From the NCBI RefSeq assembly GCF_947242115.1, contig NC_074715.1:30391827-30455826 (forward strand): DNA of 64,000 bases. Reading direction: 5' to 3'. The notes beneath the pieces were generated by a model, which did not search any database, was not told where the DNA came from, and saw nothing but the letters and a program-made list of their open reading frames with translations. This document shows, piece by piece, positions 1-10,199 of this stretch. Each line of letters starts with the position of its first letter. Position 1 is the stretch's first letter. Position numbers and translations under genes: made by a program. The stretch comes from Biomphalaria glabrata. Lineage: Eukaryota; Mollusca; Gastropoda; Planorbidae.

Positions 1-199
1 AAAATGCTTTTGAAACACAAAATTGAAGGTTAATTTTATTATATAATGAAATCAATGGATCTTCTTTTGTCTTTTCATGTGTCAAAGTAAAAAACTATCT
101 GCGCAAAGTGTATTTCTTAAAATTAGATCTAGGTCTAAATCCTTTCCATCTTTTCTCATGTCAACATTGTAGACATGGCCTAGATCCATAAAATACTAT

Positions 200-395
200 A
201 GCTGTAATAGAGTCGGACAACTTTATTTTTTTTGAGGGTCTTACATTTGTTTTAGGGCTACAATACATTCACTAAGGTCTAAGTTGGTACCCAAGGAACA
301 TTCCTGCCTAGTTTTATCAAGATTGGTCAAGCGGTTTTGATGTCTATAAGTAACATACATACATACATACATACTCCTCACATTCTACTTTATAA
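200..395 (+). repeat. Probable 3' tail of a dispersed retroposon
   Basis: The stretch around 240-350 reads like the conserved 3' end of a non-LTR retroposon common in mollusc DNA, and it runs into a short (ACAT)n tract at 350-375, a typical retroposon tail. No protein-coding part is left. The family is not identified; the call rests on overall appearance and the simple-repeat tail. Confidence 0.35.
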
Positions 396-398
396 TAT

Positions 399-490
<92 letters not shown>
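396..490. repeat. (AT)n microsatellite
   Basis: Almost uninterrupted alternating A and T for about 90 bases, directly after the (ACAT)n tail. Its length in the assembly may not be exact. Confidence 0.95.
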
Positions 491-492
<2 letters not shown>

Positions 493-524
493 TACTATTT
501 ATAAATAATCAGGACTACAAATAT

Positions 525-1165
525 AGGGTTACCAGACACAAGCACACCCATAGGAGAACAAAAAGGAGGACAAAGCTTTACTAAGGAGAACACACACCAA
601 ACAAGACAAGAAGACTTTAAAAGCTAGATCTGTATTTAATGAAACAATTCTGCAATCAAAGGCTGTAGAACTTGACTCTATTTAGTAGTGTATTTCTCAG
701 ACACCTTTTCCCAATTGTACATCATTAGTAAAAACGTACTTGTGAAACTCCATGAACAATATTTGTTTGTTCAGATAGTAGTACGAGTACATTGTGAGAA
801 AACTGACTCTCATTGGAGGATCTATTTCCCTCTAGTGCCCACTGCACGCGAAGAAGCAAAAAGCCAAGGAATAAAAAAAAATTTAAGGTCTTGGTGAATT
901 TTGAGTAACTAATTTTTTTAAAAACATTCTTGAACAAACTAACACCTGTTCAATAAGGAGGTTGTCAACAAAATTGTCATCTTATTTGCTGTCTCTTGGT
1001 GAGTTTGTGCAATGAATTCAGAAGATATAAAGGAATAAAACCCGATTGATGGATAATGTTGTGAAAAAGCCGGACATTTGTACATTTTAAGCTGATGCTG
1101 CCGGACGGAGGACACGACTCCAAAAAGAAAGATATGGCCTCCTTTTCCGGACGTCTGGTAACCTT
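525..1165. mobile_element. Non-autonomous DNA transposon with short inverted ends
   Basis: The left end (AGGGTTACCAGAC at 525) and the right end (GTCTGGTAACCTT at 1153) are inverted copies of each other with one mismatch. The interior has no transposase; the short frames at 688-937 on both strands show no protein features. I found no convincing target duplication, so superfamily is open; the termini resemble hAT ends. Confidence 0.45.
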
Positions 1166-1319
1166 ATTACAATATACAAGCCTTAACTACCTGCTACGCC
1201 CGCACATTTGACCCCAAGCTATATATTGTTTAATTTGAATGAGAACACTCACTTTTCTCACTCCCAATAAAACGGTCCACATTTGAATAGGAACGGCCCG
1301 CTTTATAAGACACCCCAGT

Positions 1320-1485
1320 GAGTTATAGGATCACTTCTCCCCCTCCCCATCTAGTTATAGGATCACTTCTCCCCCTCCCCAGTGAGTTATAGGATCACTT
1401 CTCCCCCTCCCCAATGAGTTAGAGGATCACTTCTCCCCCTCCCCAGTGAGTTATAGGATCACTTCTCCCCCTCCCCCACCCCATA
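1320..1485. repeat. 32-bp minisatellite, about 5 copies
   Basis: The phrase AGTTATAGGATCACTTCTCC recurs with a spacing close to 32 bases, each time followed by a C-rich stretch. Copies differ at a few bases. Confidence 0.9.
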
Positions 1486-1639
1486 AAATCTCTGACTACT
1501 GTCGGTTTCTCAATTAAAAATTTTAATATTTGATAGGCTCTTGAATTTTTTTTTTTTGTTTTTTTTTTTGCTGGAACCCTCTTTTTTGCTCTTACACATA
1601 ATTTTAGAATTGTGAATTTACTTTTAAGCTTTTGTTTCT

Positions 1640-2560
1640 CCCGTGGAGCAGTTAGAAAAGGGCAAAGATATTCACAATTTATTCTCCTTTTTACATATGA
1701 CTTTTTATTTGGCTGAAATATATCAAATGAGAGGTGTCGCCCTAACGGAGAGGCTAACAGACTTATTCGCTGTATGCTGGGAGAAGTGCGTGGTCCCGCC
1801 TGAACTTCGAGATGACGTTATCATATCCCTATACAAAAAGGGTGACAAGTCTAACTGCTCCAACTATCGAGGCATTACGCTTTTGTCTGTAGCAGGAAGT
1901 TAAGATCTTTGCACAATCTTGCTTGATCGACTAATCATCTCTTTAAAGGACGAAGCGCTATTTGAGAGCCAGTCTGGCTTTAGAGCCGGTAGAGGTACAT
2001 CTGACATGATATTTGTTTTGCGACAATTTCAAGAAAAATGTAGAGAGCATAATTCACAATGAACATGATGTCCAGCTCGCATTCAACAAATTTGCATATG
2101 CTGCCACCTCTTTTGGTTTATCTATAAACCTCAGGAAAAGTTATGTTCCATAAATAAGTTACTCAGTACAATCTACTGAGTCCCAAACATCAACGTAATG
2201 AACACCTCTTTAACGTGATGAACCACTTCTTTTAGTGAGCTGTTTGTGAGCTGGCCAACGGAAACGCTTTATATACCAGCTTAAGCGACAACTGGCTGTA
2301 ACTAACATAGAAAAGAACAGTTGGCTGCAGGCGGCTTCGGAACGAGACAGCTGGAGATCACTTACAAAGGCTGTGGGATACATATTTAAGGCCATAAGAA
2401 AATCCACTGCCAAGGACAGACGTAGACGGCGAAAGAAAATCTAAATCGACCACCGGCGGAAAATATTTATGTCTGCGCTGGATGTGACAAAATATGTAGG
2501 TAGAGTTTGGGGCTGTGTAGCCACGAGAAATCCAGCGTTCTTCATTAATCTTCTGACTCG
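1640..2560 (+). mobile_element. Decayed LINE (non-LTR retrotransposon) copy
   Basis: Translated pieces match the reverse transcriptase of the LINE group with a C-terminal zinc-knuckle tail. At 1740-1900 the finger/palm start is visible with the hallmark YRGITLLS. The frame then shifts near 1900 and continues with the ESQSGFRAGRGTSD block at 1960-2010. The catalytic region is deleted near 2050. Sequence resembling FAYAATSFGLSINLRK follows at 2090-2140, and the C-terminal tail with RRRRRK and a zinc-finger-like CAGCDK remnant lies at 2340-2530. It carries stops, frameshifts and an internal deletion, so it is dead. Confidence 0.75.
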
Positions 2561-3344
2561 AAGTCAAGCCTTACATTCTTTTTTCTATAAGGCCTCTTGT
2601 ACGAGTCTATTTGAGCCTGCGCAAAAATTAAGACTATATTCTACTCACTATCATCATAATAATTTCAGTAGGCCTACTAATAGAATACAATATGGAACAT
2701 GCTTATAAAACTTACAATAGATCTAGTTACAGATCTAAGCCTGCCTGAATATACCGAAACACTACGTAACCGCTGACAGTGACAGCTACTGCATGGCTAT
2801 AAATAGCTCCATCTCCAAGTCATTATTATTGAAGGCCATAGAGCCATAGAAAGAAAATTCTAGGAGACCTAGATCTATATAGCCTATATTTATATAACTT
2901 ATGAGGTAATATCATGTTAATATATTAATAGATCTATTATTCTTAAATTAAAAAAAAAACAACAACATGTAACGTTTTTAGATCCACACTAAATATAGAT
3001 CTACTCGATCTATATAGGTCTAGATCTAGGCCTAGGCTTTCAGACCAATTGCCAATAGTACATTACAAACCTGACATAGACGATCGAGGATGTAGTTACT
3101 TTTGTTGCGCATGCGCAGAGTGTCAATCCGAAAAAACTTAATTATGTAACTGCGCATATCTACTAGATATAGGCATTTCATTATAGTGCAGCTAGTGAGA
3201 TCTAGAACAATTAATGTGCTTGCAGATTATTGCAGAATGTTGTATCCAATTTCATTTTTTTTACCACAATTGATATAATTATGTTATTATCCCAAATAAC
3301 AATTTAACATTATAGATAGGAATTATTTTTTTTTTTGAAAAAAA

Positions 3345-3369
3345 AAAGGTTGGGGGGGGGGGGGGGGGT
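3345..3369. repeat. Poly-G run
   Basis: A run of about 18 G follows an A-rich tract. Similar long G or C runs occur at about 8471-8487, 31436-31460 and several other places in the window. Confidence 0.85.
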
Positions 3370-3523
3370 AGAAATTTCTTAACATATATATATACACACA
3401 CACACTCTAAATTTACGTAATGAAGTTTCGGTAAAACTTCCCATCGAAGGACCTTTTTGTATAGAAGAGATCTAATGACCTTTGTATTCCACTAACTCCA
3501 GAAACAATACTACTCTAGTGTAT

Positions 3524-3752
3524 TGTTATGACTTTGCCATGCGCACCGCCATTTAGGATAGTGCAGAAAGAGGGTGCGCACTGTCTGTGACTAGACAAGT
3601 CGGATGTTGACATAAGAGACGAACGATTTCCGCCCAAGTAGAGAGCCAATATGGAGATGCTCTACTCAAGGCAGATGCCCTTTGTGTTTGTCATATCTCT
3701 ATGTAAATAAACGTCTATGTCCTCGTTGCGTTGCCTCACTTTAGTTATTACA
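3524..3752 (+). repeat. 5' LTR of the 3.5-kb Gypsy-like fragment
   Basis: It is about 229 bases, starts TGTTATGAC and ends ATTACA, and is followed at 3755 by TGGTGTCAGAAGTGGGA, a perfect complement to the 3' end of animal tRNA-Leu(CAA) as I know it. Its last 40 bases share wording with the LTR at 41702 (the CGTTG.GTTGCCTC block), showing the two elements are related. Confidence 0.6.
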
Positions 3753-4634
3753 ATTGGTGTCAGAAGTGGGATTTATAGGCAACTCAACGAGAGGAGGTAG
3801 GATTAGATCTCTATGGCATCGCTGAAGCTATTACATCAGCTCTTAATTAAAGAGCTAAGACAAGAGCTTCGAGACCGAGGTTTAAAACCTGTCGGTAGCA
3901 GGGAAACGCTCACGGCTCGTCTGCGGCAAGCTCTGATCGATGAAGAGGAAGATCCGGAGACCTATCAATTTGAAATTGAGCCTGGGATTGTTGATGTAAT
4001 TGGCAAGATCCAAGACTGTGGGGATGCATTTAAGGAACAATTGAACATGATTAGGAATAAGATGAGGAGCATGATGTGGAACAAAGTAGATGAAAGTGTG
4101 TTGCCAGTAGAAGGCCAAATAGACCAAAGTGATAACATTGTGTCGCAAGCAAAAGGAGGAATAAACTCGTTAGGGAAGGAGCAGTTGCCTGGTCAGGACT
4201 GTGGCTGCACAAACAGTGGTGATGGAGGCGCTGGGGATTGGAGCGCCGACTGTGACTGTGTTGTGGGCAAGTCTGTCGGGGGTGACTTTCAAGGCGAGAA
4301 ACGTGACGACGATTGCTTCGACGATCTGAACTGTATGTTTCAAATCGAAAGGAAAGAAACAAATGAAGAAACAAGAGAAGTCTGTTATGTGCCTGAAGTG
4401 TTTGTTCCTGTTTCACCTGTTACCAGTATCTCGGTGAGCCGGACAGATCAAGACAACGTTGGGTCTGCGTCCAAGCTTTCTGCTGTGCACCTTAAAGACC
4501 TCTGTTTATCTGTGAGTACCTTTGGCGAGAATTCAAACCATGAAAGTCTGAAGACCGTTTCTGATTCCTTGCCTTGGATGTCGTCGGGTGAAATTACGAA
4601 TACGGGCCCCAACAATGGCCGAGACAGAAACAAC

Positions 4635-5150
4635 GAATTGGACTTTAGCAGCTGCATAAGAAAGAACTTGATGCTAGGCAGCTGCATCCAGGCGATTGAC
4701 TTGAACTGTATATGCGGCGTCCTGCGGGGACAGTGCCCATGCCAAGAAACCCAGCTACAAGATCTGAACTTGACAGAAATGTGTACTTCTGCCCACATCA
4801 GTGAGAGTGACTTGAACGGTTGTGAATTAATTCCAGCGAAACCTGATGTAGCGGTGGATGAACATTACAAGGATGCTTCATGGGCATACCTTACAGATGA
4901 GGCTAAGAAAGACTATGGGCCTGAAACCATGGCTACCAGTGGGCCTACAACTGTGTCACGAGACATCCATGGAAAAGGTCCGCTGACTCAGCGTCTTGGA
5001 ACAACAACCCTGGAATCTACAGTGATCGCCACAACCTCCATTTGTGTTAAGTGGCTGGCATCAGCGACTACCGTCATTAAGTCGAAGCAGCGACCACGAT
5101 ATCGTCTCAAGCATCGAGTTCTTTCTTATGCAGCTGCCAAATTCCAATTC
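4635..5150. repeat. 41-bp inverted repeat pair inside the gag-like frame
   Basis: Bases 4635-4675 reappear as the reverse complement at 5110-5150 with 38 of 41 identical; both contain GCAGCTGCATAAGAAAGAAC. The two arms are 434 bases apart. Confidence 0.85.
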
Positions 5151-5189
5151 CTGAATGACGGACATTTTAAAGATATACGAAAACATTAA

Positions 5190-6985
5190 CATTAATAAAT
5201 AAAATAACAGTCTGTCTATAAGGAAACGTTGAGAGATTAGGTAACACCAACAAACATCAAGTGAAAGCCGCACCTGCGAAAGTCAAAGAACCTCGAATCT
5301 GTACCTGTTAATATAATAATAATTTAACAAACATAATGTAGGCTCATTTCAGGTACTGTAATAACATAACAAACATAAACACGAGAGTTAAAATGACAAA
5401 CTGATCAAAAAAAGTTTTGTAATTTGTTTGAATATTTTTTCTTACGTAACAAATCTTAATCATACCCCTCCCCCTTAACTGTAACAAATCATAACAAATG
5501 CATACACCCCTCCCCCCCCCCAAAAAAAAAAATCTAAATGTATAAACATCAGGTCCGGGGGGGGGGGCGAAATATATTTGTATTTGTCGAAAATCTTTAA
5601 AAATGCTAATCACCTACTTCAATGCTTACGCCCCTTAAATTGTTCTTTTTTTTTTTTTTAATGTTCTCCATCCCACTATTCACCATTTTCTTACATTTTC
5701 TTGATTCGCACCCGCTACAAATCTGAAGACTATCTTTATTACAGTATAGGTTACTTCAAAAAAGAAGATGATTACGTCCTACGCGTCATGCATCTAGTTG
5801 TGCATGTCTTTTTTTACGTAACGTCTGTAGGCCTATATAAGAGCCTTTTAGGGGAAAGGTGAAAGTCACTGGGTAAGTTGTCACAAATACTATATCGGTA
5901 TAACTTGATGCGCTATAAAAAAAAATGCGAAACTACTTTTGAGATGGTTACGGAAACATATACAGATAGTTATAAATGAAGTCGATACCTTATCATATCT
6001 TAAGCCTATCAGGCTTCATTGGTTTAATTGACTGTTAGGAAAGTGGAATTTTATTTTTGCGTAATTTTGTTGTAAAACACTTATAATGTTGAAAGGATTG
6101 CCCAACATTACACTGTTTCAAGTCTCTATGTATTAGTTACACATTGAAATTGTTGTTTTTTTTTACTTGAAGCTCGACTCCATAAAATGTTAAAATTATT
6201 GGAATAAATGTTCTGAAAAAATGTTGTGGGACAAGTTGTCACACAGTCTGGGGTTATAGGTCACAGTTGTAACAATTTGCCCCAATGAAGATTAAGCATT
6301 TTGAAACAAATTTTAATATTAATATTTGTTTATTTATAATTATTTGTTTTATGGATTCTTTTTTATGGGTGCTATCTAAATAGTATTATGCGACTTTCTC
6401 CTTAAATAATGCTGTTTACAAAAGTTAAGCCAGCATCAACATACAGAAAATATCTGTCCTCCGAGCGCAACATTTAGATTAGGAAATAAGTTCTCTAGTC
6501 CTACTGGAGGTAGGTGCATTGCTGGGAGAAGTGAACAGATAGTTTATAAATATTATATAGAATAAAATAAACATTATTTGAAGAAAAACCTACAGCTTTC
6601 CTTGTTAGGTCCAAAACATTTCAGAACCTCCATATATAAATCATTCTTTCACGACGACCAGTCAAGGTAACTACTACAATGACACCCGCAAAGTCTTGAC
6701 TTAATATGCTATTTCTTTTAGACATATAGCAAGATATGGGGATTTTTTAATCTGTGACATTTTACCCAATGCCCTGTGTCAACTTATCCCAGTGTGAGTC
6801 AAAATGTCACAACCTTAACCCAACCACGCTTCTGTTGTACAACTCTGATAAATAAAGAGATAAAGTTTATTTCATTTACTCTAGTTGTTGTCTGAATGTT
6901 TAAGTTACGGCATGTTAAGTTTGGTGAGAATCAATGAATTCTAAATACGTTTAAAACATCAAAATGTGAACATTGTGACAACTAG
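5190..6985. other. AT-rich spacer
   Basis: No gene is visible. It contains C/G homopolymer runs near 5510 and 5565, a LINE 3' scrap at 5752-5815, and otherwise unique-looking AT-rich DNA. The phrase about cell-free short frames does not apply: no frame longer than 90 residues shows protein-like composition. Confidence 0.6.
5752..5815 (-). mobile_element. 3' scrap of a jockey/CR1-like LINE
   Basis: The segment ACTTCAAAAAAGAAGATGAT followed by TACGTCCTACGCGTCATGCA also occurs, little changed, at 36359 and 48735, where it follows the C-terminal codons of a LINE on the - strand. Here only the extreme 3' end is left. Confidence 0.55.
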
Positions 6986-6989
6986 CCCC

Positions 6990-7145
6990 ACCTTCCTCCT
7001 ATATAAGATGGCTTAAATTCTGTTAAGTCATTGGTTTTCCTGGCTGGCTTAGGCAACGCTTAAAATTTACCATGCTCTATTCAATTGGCACTATGGATCG
7101 AAGAAGGAGCACTTTTACAAATTCGTCCAAGCATATGGAACGAGG
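6990..7145 (-). mobile_element. C-terminal fragment of a jockey/CR1-like LINE
   Basis: Read on the - strand the segment gives the typical end of a LINE reverse transcriptase: YARTNS-like, then a degraded KCSFF-P-I, and the block matching ARKTNDLAEF. Stops interrupt it. It shares wording with the copies at 36420-36480 and 48790-48910. Confidence 0.6.
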
Positions 7146-7254
7146 AATGTAACTAAATTAGTCTAATCATGTGCTAACTTCTACATATCTTTTTTTTTTC
7201 TTCACATTTATCTGAAATTTAGTGAACTTTAGTGAAATATTTTGTTTTTTTTAT

Positions 7255-7700
7255 AGTCATGACTTTTTGGGAACCCATCATCTCAAGAAAACATAAAGAA
7301 CTAGAACAGACGTAAAATAGAACAGTGAGATTTATAACAAACGAATATTATCACATTTGACTAAAGTAACACTATTAGTATAATCACTAAATTTAGAGAC
7401 ATTTCAGGACAGAAAACTAAAAAGTAAAGTAACAACAATACATAAAACTCTGAATTATAACTTAATTATAATACAAGTGAAAAAAAAACAACATAATAAA
7501 ATAGAAAGACACTATATCTATAAGAAGGCACAATTATTATGATAGGACAAAGTCGCACAAGTGCTCCTTAAATTCTTCCGAAAAGACATTAGAGTTCATT
7601 AGAGTAGGCCTATATATGGAATGGGTTGCCTGAATCAGTATAAGGAAAAAAAATGACTTAACATGCTAAGTAATTCATCAGAACTAAGAAGATCTAGTGT
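7255..7700 (+). mobile_element. LINE C-terminal fragment, + strand
   Basis: On the + strand the translation shows WEP..SRK.KELEQT, then NRTVRFITNEY, then a degraded RHF..EN.KVK, and at 7618 a GMGCLNQ/NGLPES block near the protein end. This order is that of the thumb-to-C-terminus of jockey/CR1-type LINE reverse transcriptases. Several stops and shifts make it a dead copy. It lies head to head with the - strand fragment just to its left. Confidence 0.6.
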
Positions 7701-10199
7701 GGGAAAATGTGTACCAAACTATCAATGTTAATATATTGCTAAAACATAATAATACTTTTATTTTTGCCATACTGCTCTGGTCTATGGCATATATGTATAC
7801 ATTTTTTTGACTGAAAGAAATAAAAATGCGAAATAAAAGATTCACAAAATTATAGAATTGTTGACGCTATTAGATAGATCTACTTTCGTTTTTTTCAAAT
7901 ACCCCAGAGATAGAATAGCCATAGAATAGATTCGCCATAGATCCATATATATGTAGTTATAGATTCTAGACCTAGATCTTAGCTAGAGTCTATGCATAGG
8001 CACTCTTAGACTCTAGCCGCTAACCATACATGTCAATATAATAACAGAGTTATAACATTGCTGATGATTACTCAGACGACTCAGTATACTTTAGATGTAG
8101 ATCTAGATCTAGAATCTAGATCTAGATTATATAGAATCTAGAGACTAGAGCTAGATCAAGTAAAGTAAGTAGATCTAGATCTAGAGATCTAAAATTCTAA
8201 GTCTAAGTAAGTTTGTCATTTCTAGTCTAGTGACTAGCTAGTTGACTAGTCAGTCACTAAACTGAAAACTCACTGACACTAGAACTCTATAATATATTGA
8301 CTATGTCTATATCAATATCACTATATGTAGTATATCTATACTTATACTATAACTTACTATAAGTAGTTTAAGTCTCTATTATAAAGAATAATTATAGAGT
8401 CTGTTTAGTATCAAAATTCAAATTGTACATTTTATGAAGTCTGACTGTAGACTGTAGTATACCCATACTGGGGGGGGGGGGGGGGGGATCTAGATTTATA
8501 TTGACTAGATATATAAAAAATATTCTATATCATCATTCATAGTAAATCATAGGATGATAGGTCACATAAAATAGTAATACCAATTTCTAGATCTAGAATA
8601 GACAGAGTCTAGATATAGAATATAGATAGATCTAAATCTAAAATCTAAATGTATTGACAATCAATGTTATTTGTATTTAAATGTATTTATTTAAATTAAA
8701 TAAAAAATATATATTTTGAGTTTATACTTTAAAGTAGATCTAAATCTAGATAGTAGATCTAGAATCTAGTATCTCCGGCATCATGATATTGTTTGAATGT
8801 TCAGAAGTTATTTTAAAGAGTAAACTACTGTATACATTCAAAATTGTAACTCATAAGAAACTTAACATCAGTTTACACAAACACATTGTCTGATCAACAC
8901 AATCTCATCGTAATATTACAACCATATTTTGAATCTCAAGCAATAGTTCTATATTGTGATACCCTTCTTGGTAAATATTCTTGTCAATCCTCTAATCTCA
9001 GACTCTAGACATTTCTTTGCCATCTTCACATCTCAAACTAAGATTGCCACTATGTATTTGTTTGTTAATTTCATAATGCTGTTTAACACTGTTCTATAGA
9101 AACAGCAATAAATGTTATACAAATTAAACATATTGGCTTATTAGCCTTATTTTCATGCTCCAGAAAAAAAGGTAAAGATCTGTTTACTTTTCCTGCTAGT
9201 TTCAACATTCAGAGTCTACTTTTTGTTTCTTCGAATATCCCATTTTATTAATGCACAAATGCTTAGATATTGCACTCTTTGCATTGATACCAAAAGAAGA
9301 CAACCCAAAATGATGCAGGAAAGATGCATCTATACACGATATCAAAGACATGGCCAGCTCAAGAAAGAGTGGAATTAAAAAAAATTAAATAATCTCACTG
9401 AAAACTAAGTTGTTGTTTTTTCTTACAAGAATATCGCAAAATCTTAATTCAGTTAATGGTTACGACAGTTCATTCAATTTGTACCAATCAGTTTTAAAAT
9501 TCAGGTTCCGTTTGGGTTTGTTTCACTTCCCATTTCTAATTAATAGATGTTAATGATCTATATATATGCGTAGGAGTTGGATATTATTATCTTCTCTTTT
9601 GAAGGAATGTACGTCTATGTCCTCTTTCACATTATAAGGAAAACTACAATATTAAAATGTTAATGTCATACCAATTAAAACTTAAGTTAAAATAAAGATT
9701 AAAATGTTTTGGCAACTTAGTAAGAATTGCAACTAATAAACAAGACATAGAGCATGCAGGACATGATAGATATAGACAAAAAAGAAAGAAAAAAAAATGT
9801 ATTTTCAAATGGAATGAAAGCATATCACTGCAAGAAGAAACTCTTGCACTTGATCGTACTTTTAATATAACTTGATAGTAGATCTACATTTTGATTGAAT
9901 TAAATAAAATTAAAAGAAAATAAATAAAAAAACTACTAACTCTTAGGCGACTCTTGATCTACTTAAATGTATCATATATAGATAGCATTGAAGTGTGATC
10001 AAAATTTAATAAATAATTTTGTTATAGTTGTCTTTCAAAGACTACTATTTCTTAGATAACTCTAGATCTATTTAGATGATCAAAGTAGTACAATTTATGG
10101 TGCTCTACTTGCTTGTACACATGAACCTTTCTTTTGTTACAGTTGCCTCTCAAATACTTTGGTTTATGGTATTCTAGATGAAACACCACCACTCCTACA
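7700..10199. other. AGATCT-rich spacer upstream of fukutin
   Basis: No gene is visible. Between about 7860 and 8790 the sequence is dominated by overlapping CTAGATCTAG, TAGATCTA and related palindromic words, plus a poly-G run at 8471-8487. From 8800 to 10199 it is AT-rich without clear repeats; the fukutin promoter should lie here, but no core element can be named with confidence. Confidence 0.6.

Larger units (their letters stand above)
3524..5189 (+). mobile_element. 5' fragment of a Ty3/Gypsy-like LTR retrotransposon with a gag-like frame
   Basis: This is a fossil, incomplete element. Its parts are a 5' LTR at 3524-3752 (TG...CA ends), a primer-binding site from 3755 that matches the 3' end of a leucine tRNA, and an open gag-like frame at 3813-5189 (458 residues). 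The first 75 or so residues form a SAP-like domain closely similar to the gag start of the element at 41702-46985. The rest is Cys- and Asp-rich and does not resemble that gag. No protease, reverse transcriptase, integrase or 3' LTR is visible, so most of the element is absent. Lack of a 3' LTR suggests an older insertion than the 41.7-kb copy. Confidence 0.7.
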
